From contig JAKZAN010000001.1 in the NCBI GenBank assembly GCA_023053545.1, positions 6,592,565 through 6,656,564 of the forward strand: a DNA stretch of 64,000 nucleotides, given 5' to 3'. This DNA is from Lepidurus packardi (lineage: Eukaryota > Arthropoda > Branchiopoda > Notostraca > Triopsidae). Below the pieces are notes generated by a model. That model made no database searches, was not told the DNA's origin, and saw only the letters and a program-made list of their open reading frames with translations. The position numbers and the translations under genes were made by a program. This document shows positions 11,044 through 23,900 of this stretch, piece by piece (position 1 is the first letter of the stretch; every line of letters begins with the position of its first letter).

Positions 11044-11903
11044 GTGATAAAGTAAATGGGAATTGCAGATGCAATGTGTCTTTTTATTATTGCGCGAGTA
11101 GTTTTACTGGCGTACATTGGGCAATATTAGTGCTACACTAACTGACCATAAGGGGAACGAACTTGAATGATCAGAAAGTTGAGGTAGAGCATTGACAGGT
11201 AATTATTGTAAGAGTCAACCCATAAGTAGCCTTCCACACTCTTTTTGATAGTTACACTGAAAGACGGCAATGATTACAGCCCGACAGTTCACGAACGAGA
11301 GTGATGAAATGTAGATTGCTGGCCAAATAACCAAAATGGGAAACAAATTTGACCGGATCCAAATGTTGACGTATAGATCATTGACAGGTATTTTTATAAG
11401 ACTCTACCCATAAAATAGCCTTCCAGACTCCAGTTGACAGTCAAACTGAAAGACGGTAAGGGTTACAGTCCGACACGCCATGAACGTGATGGAATGTAGA
11501 TTGCTAAACACGTTTGCTATATTTCGAAAAACAACGCATATCCATCCATAGGTAAACGACCGACAGTGCAATGCAATGTCGACGTATACCCAAGGTTTCC
11601 GTAAGTTTTATATAACGAACATCAGCATCATGGGAGAGAAACCAGTTTTAAAAAAGTGCCGTAGCTAAGAATAGCCATCGCGATAAAAAGTTGTTCGAAC
11701 GACTCGGAGGTCATGGTCCCTTTTAGGACCTTCACAAAGGAGGAAAACGAGAAAAAAAATATCGCTTTTTACTTTGACTATAAACGTCGCCGGCCAACAG
11801 GGTTCGCTGCATAAAACTATTGCTAATCCTAAGTAGAGGCATAAGTGCTAAGGAACTCATGAGTTAGTGGCTTTAAATTTTGCTGAGAAATGATTAAGCT
11901 TGA
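11044..11903. other. Unassigned DNA 3' of the retrotransposon
   Basis: Two imperfect copies of a block containing ATTGACAGGTA, GTCAAACTGAAAGACGG and ATGTAGATTGCT occur around 11190-11320 and 11380-11505, a local duplication of about 190-bp spacing. A TATATAA-like stretch near 11610 precedes an AGCATCATGGG start context but its frame closes after 12 codons. No gene is supported. Confidence 0.4.
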
Positions 11904-12730
11904 CTTGATTCAAGTGTACTAATCGCGCTAGATATTCTTGTGATTCAAAACCCCTCCGTCTCCCACGCCTGGAAGAAAGGTTTCTTGGAGCATATTCCCT
12001 TCCTAGCCCCTTCACAGGAAACAGAGAACCAATGGGCGACTGACTACGGAAAATCACAACCACTATTGCTACCGCAACTAACCTCACCTCTACCTACCAT
12101 TAAAAGTTCCACTGCTACCACTGCATTGCAAGTTGAAGCAAGGGGGACAGACTACAGTTACCTAGTTTTAGACAAGTCCGGTGACATCTTTGCTATTAAT
12201 AAAGATATTATCTTCAATGAAAGGCTGCAACAGATAGAAACAAACAATATTGTCAACAATCCCGTAAACAAGAAGGATCCTGTGGTTACTTATTACACAG
12301 AAAATGTGGCCAACGCACAATATCCCGTGGCTTATAACAACTACCCGGAACGTTACTACGTCCTTCCCACTAATGGGGCTCCTGAAGTGGTTGCTCATGG
12401 TGTCTTTTCCTATAAAGTATAATTGGGGAAGCGGGGACAGCAATTATAGTTCTAGGAATAGCAGCTTTCCACTATGAAAGCTTCAAAGTAGCATTCCAAG
12501 ACAGCCCCACAGTAGAATTTGATATGTCAATGCATGATCTCAAATTTGATCTCTTGGGCGACTGGCTCTGGAGGGTCGACTCTGTAACCGTGACCGCTTG
12601 CACTGTCACGGAATGTATCACTTTTGCCGTCCCTAACACGAGAAAACGGAGACAGCAGCTGGAAGAAAGTGGTATCCAACTCGATTTAGAATTCAAACTT
12701 GATCTACTACCCAATCAACACCTGTTCTAA
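11904..12730 (+). pseudogene. Frame-broken relative of the N-terminal module of the giant Cys-rich gene
   Basis: One frame is open from 11904 to the TAA at 12420-12422 and a second from 12416 to the TAA at 12728-12730. The second piece carries a short hydrophobic stretch (AGTAIIVLGIAAF), then VEFDMSM, then a TVT-rich segment (DSVTVTACTVTEC) and a basic TRKRR site. The downstream giant protein has the same order around residues 160-245: AGAAFLPVAALAMYF, VEFNKV, LTVTHTETAV. I infer a paralogous secreted-protein family member. The two frames overlap by only a few bases, so either one base was lost or gained near 12413-12425 or a short intron is missed. No signal-peptide exon was found, so the gene is probably degenerate or incomplete. 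Confidence 0.5.
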
Positions 12731-13385
12731 CTTCTCTGTTTAATACAATAACTGATACATAATCTTAGGTTATGTAGCTAATATGCTGATTTACCAAGAA
12801 ATAAACAATCTTTGATGAAAACTCATCACTTATTTTTGCTCGGCTAATCTAGTTGATTAACGAAGTATTACTTTATAATAACTCAATACAAAAGTAATAT
12901 TAGGATTTCATGTTTATGCTCAATTGCCTAACATTACCGGATCAGCCAACAACCCTTGCGTTGTAATAAAAAAATTTATGGTTTAAATGCATGGCAAAAG
13001 TGGACAAGTCGGACTTGTATTATGGCTATTTTAGAATGTAACAACATTCTGTGTTGTGGCACACAAAAGGACAGGTAATTAGATTCACAAACCAACGTCA
13101 CCTCCAAACAGACTTGTGCTTGACTGCCTGATTAGAACAAATCTTACTGACTGCATATTAAGCTGGTTGAGCTTTTCAGGTACTATTCTTGTAAACCTAA
13201 AAAAAGAAAAACAGCCCATGTACGCTGAATATTGGTTCTTTTTCTCTATTATTCTTTATGAGCACCTCTTACCTTTACTCATTTTCTAAAGTGAAAGGCT
13301 ACTACAGTATACTCACAGTGGCAACATAATTTCTAGAATTTGATTCTAGTGAAACTGTTACTTCCCCCCAACGAAAATTCTCTAG
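12731..13385. other. Unassigned AT-rich DNA
   Basis: No frame of note and no recognisable motif. It separates the module relative from a short candidate exon. Confidence 0.3.
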
Positions 13386-13553
13386 AAAGAAATTTCCGCC
13401 TTTCTGCAAACTCCCAAATCCCTAAGCGTTGAAGTCCAACTCCCTTCCAACTCCGTCCCTAACAGCTGCTTCCAATTCAAGCACAAGTTCAACTCACTAG
13501 AAAAAAGGCTTGCCGAAATTGATCAACTCCTAGATTTGCTAAAAAAAAATTAG
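13386..13553 (+). CDS. Possible short terminal exon, coiled-coil-like
   Basis: A 55-codon frame follows an acceptor-like TTCTCTAG and ends in TAG. The C-terminal half (LEKRLAEIDQLLDLLKKN) has heptad-like leucine spacing. It may be the last exon of the 11.9-12.7 kb gene or of an unseen one. The evidence is only frame length, a splice-like border and protein-like composition. Confidence 0.3.
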   Translation, partial: KEISAFLQTPKSLSVEVQLPSNSVPNSCFQFKHKFNSLEKRLAEIDQLLDLLKKN

Positions 13554-14917
13554 GCTTCATCCGGACTTACGTCCTGCACAAGTGCAAGTCCGCACAACCC
13601 TGACCTCCAAGGTACCCTTATTTGGTTGGTATGGTGTCGAGTCTCAATGTTAGAACTAAAATAACGAGCACGGTGCAAGCGAAAACCTTACAAGCTGAAC
13701 ACTTTGTTCAGCTGATACACGGATTAATCTTCGAAAAACTGGTTTGATGGCTGGGCGTAACATAAATTGCATTGTACTGTACGTGATACGTACAGAAATT
13801 TCCTTGAGGTGTAACTGAACATTGCAATGAACGCTTTTACGAAGAGAACAATCTCAAAACTTCTGCTGATGAAGTGATTAATATTCCTCTTTTTGGTCGG
13901 TTTCCGCTCGTCTCGTCTCCTGTAACCCATGGGCAGCCCTCCCACATCGCGCAAGAAATATAGCCTATATAGGTTTGTCGCTAAGCATATTGCATAAACT
14001 CTGGACCCATAGCTTTTTCCTGTATTATTATGTACCCAGCGTGTACCTTCTTTTCCCTTTCTCGGAATTTGCGAACTAACCTAGCAGTATGCCATCTAAT
14101 TACGCCCAACTGAGCAGGAAGTACGTACCATGTCAAATTAAATTCAAACCCGTAGGTCAGATAAGGAGTGCGCTTTTGTGCTTTCGTCCTTGTACCCTTA
14201 GATGAAAGTAGCTTGTAGGGCCAAATTCAGGTTCCTATTTTCCCCATTTTTCCGAGAATATGTTCAATATAGACAAAGTTACCTGTCGGCCTTCAACCCT
14301 TAAATCGTTTCCTGAAGGAGCTGTCATTATTTTGTAGTGTTTGTTTAACTTAATCAACGTGACAGGTAGTACTGTCGTTCCTTAGTCGGCTTACAAAAGA
14401 ATTTTTAAATACATAGATAGCATTATATGCTAGCAAAGGTAACATTACCTACGACCCTCTGCGAGCAGAGCAATACAGATGTTGGACCACCATATCGGAC
14501 GTACAACTCGAAACTCTAAGTAATATTTGTACTTGTACGCTCCCTTTGCCTATGTACTGATACAAACATATCTACATAGTAACAGGTCATACGCAATACC
14601 CAAAAAAGAAAATTTCCACACTCCCAGCTAAGCAACTATTGCATTCGAGTACCCAAGGTTACATGACATGGTGAAGGTTACGGAGCTATTTTTAAACCTG
14701 TAAAGCAAGTGCCTTGGAAGCAATCTTGCAGGCGTCGTTGGACAATCTTGCCTATACCTGCAACTGAGCAACCAGTCAGAAACCGGAACCTTTTTTTAGC
14801 ATCTTTTACTGAGAATTGCTACCCTAAGTTCAACCTACGACAAAGAGCGCAACCGAACTGGAAACCTGCTTCGGGGCTTGACGTTCGGTTAACCTTCGAG
14901 GATGTTAGTTCAGGGAC
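13554..14917. other. Upstream region of the giant Cys-rich gene
   Basis: No gene is supported on either strand. The last few hundred bases are the presumed promoter-proximal region of the gene starting at 14974. Confidence 0.4.
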
Positions 14918-14953
14918 TATAAATAGTGGCTTCTCCTGTACCCACGACCAGTG
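14918..14953 (+). promoter_or_regulatory. TATA box and initiator of the giant Cys-rich gene
   Basis: TATAAATA at 14918-14925 is followed at the canonical arthropod distance by an initiator-like CCAGTG with its A at 14950, 32 bases after the first T of the TATA box. The start codon is at 14974, so the 5' UTR would be only about 24 bases. A strong TATA promoter suggests a tissue- or stage-specific, highly expressed secretory gene, which is inference. Confidence 0.65.
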
Positions 14954-14973
14954 TTGCTGTGATTCCTAGCATC

Positions 14974-17900
14974 ATGGCTTTCAAGTTTAAAACTAGGTAT
15001 CTCCCATGGGTTCTTATCATAAGTGCCGCCGTGTGTTTCAATAGTGTACAGGGCTGGGGTATGCCTGATTTGCTTCAACCCTTTGCGACGTACGAGCCTG
15101 AACCCTCTTTCAGCTCAACGGAGGAAAGCCTAGAAAATTCGCTCTACGACGACATCCAAATAAGAGAAAGTATTTCTCTGGCGGGCAACAGTTACATTTC
15201 TATTTATTCGGCCACGCAGGAAGCTACTACAGATCAGCGTAATGCTAGGCAAGTCGAATTTGATCCTTCATTTGACGGTTACGGAGAGCCTTTCAACTCC
15301 GATGACTTTGAACATGATGACTTTGCATTAAAGCCGTTCGCCAAACCGGCAAGTTCTTTATCTGCCAAAGAAACAAATGAACCTGCTGAAGAGAAGCTAG
15401 GTTTGGAGCACGCCTTGGCAGCCATTCCAATTGGTCTTGCCCTAAAAGTAGCAGGTGCTGCTTTTCTACCCGTTGCTGCTTTGGCCATGTACTTTGGCCA
15501 CGGCTACGACTCAAAGAGTAACAACGACCTCGACCAGCACGAAGTTTTCGGGGTTGAATTCAACAAGGTGAACTTGATGGACAGATTCTTTGGGAAAGCG
15601 AAATTAACTGTAACGCATACAGAGACCGCTGTACGCGATCCCCTTCCATGGGAAATGCCTACACATCTGACCCAGATGACCGCTCACACCACCCTAACTC
15701 GCACTGAAACATCAATGAATCTTGTTACCATTCCAACCTCCTTTTTCTATACGTCGACCAAGTTGGTAGCCGATTTAACTCGACCCTGCAACGATACCCA
15801 CTGCTGCCGCTGCCACTCCCCGACCGAATGCAGTAATTGCATTAACAAGCACCTCTGCGACGACGAAAATGAACCTTGCTGCGAATGTACTAACCATGTA
15901 TGCTCCAACTGCATTGGATCAGGTCTTCCTCGTTGTTCTTGCTGTCAATGCAGTAGCCCCAAAGATTGCATGAACTGCCGAAGCAGGTATTTCTGCGATG
16001 AACATGCCGACCCTGAGCTTTGCTGTCAATGTACAGACCAGTCCTGCGAAAACTGCGAAGTAGGACCTGAAAGATACAAGCCCCGATGCAGATGTTGTGC
16101 TTGCGTTGGAACTAATTGCGCAAACTGCCGAGACAGAATCACCTGTGAGGATGAGCATCCACCCAATTGTTGCTACTGCGAAGATAACACCTGCAGTAAC
16201 TGCGGTGTCAATACACCCCACTGTCCGTGTTGCCATTGTACCGACGTAAACTGCTCCAGTTGTGAGGGCCGGAAAGTGTGTCGAAACGAAATTCCCCCTA
16301 ACTGCTGCCGTTGCCGAGATAAAGACTGCTCCAACTGCCTTACCGGCTTAAACGTCTACAAGCCTCAATGTTCTTGCTGTACCTGTACAGATGCGGCTTG
16401 CGTAAACTGCAACGGTTTGCAGGTATGCGATGACGGTCCTCAACCGGCTGAATGTCATCAATGCGAGAACGGATGCGAATGCAAAATATGCACAGATGAT
16501 AAACCCATCTGTGTATGCTGTAAATGCAACGATGCAAGCTGTAGTAACTGCAACGGTAGAACAGTTTGTATGGCAGAGGAACCCGCAACATGCTGTACCT
16601 GCAAAGATAAAGACTGCAGGAACTGCGACGCCACCACAACGAGATGCCCGTGTTGTTCATGTCAAAGCGCCTGGGATTGCACGAATTGTTATGGTAAGTG
16701 TGAAACAAATAGTTTTAATATTCTTTCCGCTTTCTCATAAAAACGCATGAAACAACTTCCGAGTTAAAAGCGGACTCCAGAAGTTTCTGAGCGTAAGCGC
16801 GTTCCTTCCTTTCCATAAATTCACTCTTGCAATGTTGAAATTACAATTCCTTATACAAACCTCTCACAAACAAATGTGATAAAGACATTGGGTTCGAACC
16901 ATTTGTCTGTATATAGTATAGTATATATTATAGTATATATGTGTTTATATATAATATAGTATAGAAATGGTTCGCTTCAATCTTCGTGAAACATCTTAAT
17001 GAGTAACAGAGTCTAACACAGCTACCATTATTTTCCGAACAGTTTTTAGGCGGTTTACGACTTAACGACGGCGATTACGAATAGTATTGTCACGTCACTA
17101 ACTAACAGCTGGTTGGATTTTGCAATGACGTGGTCTTTCACGGGGCCCTGATCTTGCTAGGAACAGGAAGATTAAGGTTGAGGTCGCTAACAGAATCTGT
17201 ATTTTCTACTGGCATACAATCCCCACCTGCTCTGTAGCTTTTTCTTTCCAGTTTCCCTGTCGCCACTCTTCTTTTCACCTTCCTTTCTATCATCCTTTTA
17301 TGACCTACCCAAACACAGACGAAATCAACGTAGTCCCCTTAGTTTCGGGGAAGTGACATTCACTAGCCCAGAAACCAATGGTACGGGGGGAACAAAAAAG
17401 GGAAACTACGCTAGGAAAACGACTAACAAAAATTGACATGACATTACTCCCGGCCCACTTTCGAACGCCCCGTTCGAATTACAACTATGGACCTGGGTCT
17501 TTTAAGGAAGTCAGTGTCAGCCGTAACTCATGCAAATGGTTATAAAAACTGAACTAAGGGCATGCAAAATAACACAAACAAGATAAAGTTGGCCGGTGTT
17601 AGTAACGGATAAAAATTATAGGACGCAACGTAGATTGTCAGAACGAACCCTGTCAACAGTGGTAGCGCCTTACAACCGGTTTTTTTAACTCAGTCTAGGC
17701 GGTTATTCATCGTTGAGGCCGTAAAATTGAGTTTTTTTTACGTAATCGGCCAGATCTCCTCAGGCCAGATTGCTAAGCTAGTGGTAATTGTTTGTCCCAG
17801 GGTTCATTTCCCGTCGACCAGTTTTCTTCAGTGGTCTTCTGTGTAGGGACGGAGTCATTGGTACTCCCAAGGGTGATACATTCCGTATCAGGGTCTACGT

Positions 17901-20900
17901 CACCTATTTCATCCGCCTTTTGGGGAATTGTCGATGACCCGTTTAAGTTATAACTTTTTTCTACGTAAGGTTTGAGACGGGAAACATGTATGATGACCGA
18001 TTGCTTTCTTTTTTTTCCCTGAACTTCGTAATCAACCGGTGATGTCTTGCGAAGTATCATGTACGGACCAAAGTAGCGGTGTAGAACCTTCTCAGAACGT
18101 CCGACTTTTCGGACAGGGGTATAAACCCAAACTAGAGACCCTTCATAAAATTATTTGTGCTCGCGAGTTTCATCGTAACGTTCCTTTTGTTTGCCTTGCA
18201 CCTTCTCCATCTTTTCCCTTGCTATCTCGAACGTCTTTCTCAGCCGGTTGGCGACCTCAGTTGCCGGGCTGGGTGGCTCAGAATCTTCTTGCAGAACATC
18301 AGGAATAGATCCCAGTGCTGCATCAATCGGGAGTTTTGGTTCTCTCCCGTACAAAAGAAAGAACGGAGAATACCCGATAGACTCCTGCCTTGAAGTATTG
18401 TAGGCGAAAGTCACGGCATCTAAACTAACGTCCCAATCCCGGTGATTACTGCTTACCTACATGGAAAGCATGTCCGAAAGTGTGTGGTTCAGCCTTTCAG
18501 TTAAGCCATTACATTGCGGGTGATACGCAGTCATCGTAGTGTGGTTAGTCTGTAAGGTCCTGAATAATTTACCCGCAAATGCTTCGTGGTTGCTAAGCCA
18601 GACCGAAACTTGGCCAAAGTCTCTCAAGCGCGGGTCTCGGATCGGCAGGACGGCAAGCGATGGCGTGAAGGAAATCATTATATTATGATCGATTCTAAAT
18701 AAACCAAAGTACCTACGGACTTGCTTGATTATTCAAATAAAAATAGTGTTGCCGTCCCTATGAGTCCAGGGATAGATTTTCGATGTGCTCATAGGCAAAG
18801 GCGCTAGCTTTTTGACCAGCTTTCCCAGAATGTTATAAGGATAGAAAAATTTTAAATTTGTCGGAAAGGGGACGAGCTTATTCCTCTAAATAACTGATAG
18901 ACAAGTTAAACCTCGGTTTGCGAGTAACTTGGTTTACGAGTGTTTCGCAACAATGTCCGAGCGATAACTTGTTATACGAGCAGTACACTCTGTATAGTAT
19001 GCTGAATACGTTGTAATACTCATATAGTGCACCATCCGAATAAGGCTGTAGCAGTGCGAGCGATGAATCTGTTTAACGACAATGTAATGTCACATTTCCG
19101 CGAAATCATCAGAAGGAGGCTAAAGCAACTGTCACTGGATAGGTTCTAAAGTCGCACAATAGTTCATAAATTCGATTACTTTATGCGAGTATTAATCATT
19201 ATTACATTGAAAATTTTAGGGTTTGGAAGGAAATATCTAAGTTTCCATTGTTCTTTATGGGAAATTCGCTTTAAGGTACAAGTGCTTTGGATTGCGCGCA
19301 CGTTTGCGGAATTAAGAATTAAAAAACGGAATTGCAATCCATTTACGTAACATGCGATTATAAGCTTTTTGTATTGTACGACGGTTACGAATAAACTTAA
19401 TTAGATCAAATCCTTCTGTAATGTTTGTAGAGTTACTGTTATTTGAGTCAATATTATTGGCAGAAATCTTAGAAGCACGTACGACTATCGGTACAATTAC
19501 GTTCGTTAATTCCTAATTTCTATAACTGCAAAATTGTCGTATGATCAATGTTACATTACTTATAAAAATACTAAAGGGCATTACTAAAACACACAGTTTT
19601 AGACAACTTCTAATTGTATAATGTGATATTGGCAACAGGCCAAAGCCTACGCCGTAAAAATAAATTTTAAAAAGTGGTATTCTATGTAAAAGTACATGGA
19701 AAGTGGTTTGCATTTAATCCCATCTTGTCCAAGTTTACAAAAAATTCTTAGTAAACGTTTTAAAGCAAAAAAGTTACAATAGACAAGCACAGAATTACAT
19801 GTAAAGTTTGTAAGATTAGAGGAGACTCGGGTCAAAGTAACATTTCGGACTTTTGTTTAGTTTTCCCTTGTAACACGAACCTAACTATCATCGGAATGTA
19901 AAACCAATAGATGCAGGCATATCTCTGGACTCCATTAAGCCACTGTATGCTGCATAAAAACGTAAAATAAGATCAAACTAGCCTTCAAACCAGGAGCTCC
20001 TCCTTTGTTACAACCGTATAAACCGTTGGGTAAAAAATAACATCATGTTTAACGTACGTTGCCCCATAAGAAACTTTGCCGATAAAATTTTTAGCCATAC
20101 ACATAACATATTGTAATGAAAATGTACAGTTACAGTCGGCACATTTACTAAAATTTGAGGACCGTTTCTATCAAGAAGTTGTGTATTATAAGAAAAAAAG
20201 AAAAAAAACAGAAATATGCAACGTTGTAAAGGGCTGGCGGTGGGTTTTCTTACGTCCGGCATTTTGAACTTCAAAACAAAAAACGTCAGGCAATGTTGCC
20301 GTTTTTCGCGATATAGATCCCATGGACGAGAAATCTCATGTTACAATCGTTTAAAAGGGTTTGTTGAGATGTCTATATTTCCTGTAAAGTCACTGTAGAG
20401 CTATGATGTCTGAACTTTAAGTATGTTATTCTGTAGCATTAGCGAGCTTAAAAAATATTTATTTTTTATAATTTTTGGTTATCTGTAGTTAACGTAAGAG
20501 CTAAAAAAGTTCCGCCCGTTTTTGTTAAGAAAGGTAGTGAAACCAGACATTATTCAATATCTCGATTAATTCTCACTCGTTTCACATGTAACTTTCTTTA
20601 ATGCTGCCTAGTGGTATGTGGCATGACCGTGATTTTCTACAGCCTCTAGAAACCGTTTGTTAAAGAGTTATGATTTTTGTTACTTTCGTGTCGCGTTCTA
20701 TTTGACCCAAGTCTCCTCTACCATTGTATTTTCATAATGAAATAGTTAGATACTTATTTTGAGCATAACTATTGAGCAGTTGAACTAGTCCTTTACATGA
20801 ACATATAACTCAGATCGTGTTCGTAGATTTTGGTAGGATTAATCTTTTACGAAGGCGTCATATCACTTTTAAGAAGTTTTCGGCAAGATTGTTATTTTCT

Positions 20901-23900
20901 GTTATGCAGCTAAATTTTCTGTTATGCAGCAATATTATGAAAACCTGCAAGACCACTGTTGATTATTCAATAATGAATACGAATGGGCGTTTCTTTCCTA
21001 GGTAAGACCATGTGCTTTGGACAAGATGCTCCCAATTGTTGCGAATGCCGTGGAAACGACTGTTCAAATTGTAAACAGGGATCAAATGTAAATAGACCTA
21101 GATGTTCCTGTTGTACGTGCGATGACACAGAATGCGACAACTGTGACGGAAGTTATATATGCGAAGATAGCAACCCACAGCCGGACAATTTCTGCCAATG
21201 CCAAGGAAGAGGATGTAGAAATTGTAAAGATGAAGACGATTTGCCACACATTCATTGCTGCTCGTGTGGAAATAGCACAAACTGTGCAGAGTGTAACGGA
21301 AAACGAATCTGCGAAGGGGAAATCACATCAAACTGTTGTAAATGTAACGACGCTGACTGCACAAATTGTAACAACAATTCTCCAGAATGTCCCTGTTGCG
21401 TATGCGAAAACTCGAGATGCAATAACTGTAAAAACAGATTCATGTGCAGCGGCGAAAATCCTCCCGGCTGTTGTCAATGCCGCGATTCAAACTGCACAAA
21501 CTGCGATGAAAGGTCAAATATAAATAAACAGGAATGCCGTTGCTGTACTTGTAACGACATTACCTGTTCTAACTGCGATGGACAACTTGTATGCCAGGAT
21601 AGCATCCCACAACCAGACAACTTCTGCCAATGTCGTGGAAACGATTGCAATAACTGCAAAGATAAGGAAGACCTGCCCCATTGCAACTGCTGTGAATGCA
21701 CAGATAGCAGTTGTTCAAACTGTAACGGAAAACTAGTTTGCGATGGAGAAAACCCTTCAAACTGCTGTAAATGTAATGATGCTGATTGCAAGAACTGTGA
21801 CGATTCCTCTCCCACATGCGCTTGCTGTGAATGCGAAGGCTTAAATTGCAATAACTGCAAAAATAAGTACGTGTGCACCGGCCAAGATCCTGCCAATTGC
21901 TGTAGGTGCCGAGGAAAGGATTGCGCAAACTGCAATGAAGGGATGAACAAGAATAAACCCAAATGCGACTGCTGTACGTGTGAAGGCACAGCTTGCAAAA
22001 ATTGCGATGGAGATCTTGTATGCCAGGATAGCATCCCACAACCAGACAACTTCTGCCAATGTCGTGGAAACGATTGCAATAACTGCAAAGATAAGGATGA
22101 CCTGCCCCATTGCAACTGCTGTGAATGCACAGATAGCAGTTGTTCAAACTGTAACGGAAAACTAGTTTGCGATGGAGAAAACCCTTCAAACTGCTGTAAA
22201 TGTAATGATGCTGATTGCAAGAACTGTGACGATTCCTCTCCCACATGCGCTTGCTGTGAATGCGAAGGCTTAAATTGCAATAACTGCAAAAATAAGTACG
22301 TGTGCACCGGCCAAGGTCCTGCCAATTGCTGTAGGTGCCGAGGAAAGGATTGCGCAAACTGCAATGAAGGGATGAACAAGAATAAACCCAAATGCGACTG
22401 CTGTACGTGTGAAGGCACAGCTTGCAAAAATTGCGATGGAGATCTTGTATGCCAGGATAGCATCCCACAACCAGACAACTTTTGCCAATGTCGTGGAAAC
22501 AATTGCAATAACTGCAAAGATAAGGATGACCTGCCCCATTGCAACTGCTGTGAATGCACAGATAGCAGTTGTTCAAACTGTAACGGAAAACTAGTTTGCG
22601 ATGGAGAAAACCCTTCAAACTGCTGTAAATGTAATGATGCTGATTGCAAGAACTGTGACGATTCCTCTCCCACATGCGCTTGCTGTGAATGCGAAGGCTT
22701 AAATTGCAATAACTGCAAAAATAAGTACGTGTGCACCGGCCAAGATCCTGCCAATTGCTGTAGGTGCCGAGGAAAGGATTGCGCAAACTGCAATGAAGGG
22801 ATGAACAAGAATAAACCCAAATGCGACTGCTGTACGTGTGAAGACACAGCTTGCAAAAATTGCGATGGAGATCTTGTATGCCAGGATAGCATCCCACAAC
22901 CAGACAACTTTTGCCAATGTCGTGGAAACAATTGCAATAACTGCAAAGATAAGGATGACCTGCCCCATTGCAACTGCTGTGAATGCACAGATAGCAGTTG
23001 TTCAAACTGTAACGGAAAACTAGTTTGCGATGGAGAAAACCCTTCAAACTGCTGTAAATGTAATGATGCTGATTGCAAGAACTGTGACGATTCCTCTCCC
23101 ACATGCGCTTGCTGTGAATGCGAAGGCTTAAATTGCAATAACTGCAAAAATAAGTACGTGTGCACCGGCCAAGATCCTGCCAATTGCTGTAGGTGCCGAG
23201 GAAAGGATTGCGCAAACTGCAATGAAGGGATGAACAAGAATAAACCCAAATGCGACTGCTGTACGTGTGAAGGCACAGCTTGCAAAAATTGCGATGGAGA
23301 TCTTGTATGCCAGGATAGCATCCCACAACCAGACAACTTTTGCCAATGTCGTGGAAACAATTGCAATAACTGCAAAGATAAGGATGACCTGCCCCATTGC
23401 AACTGCTGTGAATGCACAGATAGCAGTTGTTCAAACTGTAACGGAAAACTAGTTTGCGATGGAGAAAACCCTTCAAACTGCTGTAAATGTAATGATGCTG
23501 ATTGCAAGAACTGTGACGATTCCTCTCCCACATGCGCTTGCTGTGAATGCGAAGGCTTAAATTGCAATAACTGCAAAAATAAGTACGTGTGCACCGGCCA
23601 AGATCCTGCCAATTGCTGTAGGTGCCGAGGAAAGGATTGCGCAAACTGCAATGAAGGGATGAACAAGAATAAACCCAAATGCGACTGCTGTACGTGTGAA
23701 GGCACAGCTTGCAAAAATTGCGATGGAGATCTTGTATGCCAGGATAGCATCCCACAACCAGACAACTTCTGCCAATGTCGTGGAAACGATTGCAATAACT
23801 GCAAAGATAAGGATGACCTGCCCCATTGCAACTGCTGTGAATGCACAGATAGCAGTTGTTCAAACTGTAACGGAAAACTAGTTTGCGATGGAGAAAACCC

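Larger units (their letters stand above)
16694..21001 (+). other. Intron 1 of the giant Cys-rich gene
   Basis: A 4.3-kb intron between consensus splice sites. It holds an AT-repeat stretch (about 16911-16970, TATATAGTATAGTATA-like), a decayed Ty3/gypsy fragment and a mariner-like MITE, and otherwise no supported gene. If retained, translation would stop at 16738-16740 after 15 extra residues. Confidence 0.75.

Noticed and set aside
16881-16905. tRNA B-box-like GGTTCGAACC
   Set aside because: No A box or acceptor-stem pairing is present around it.
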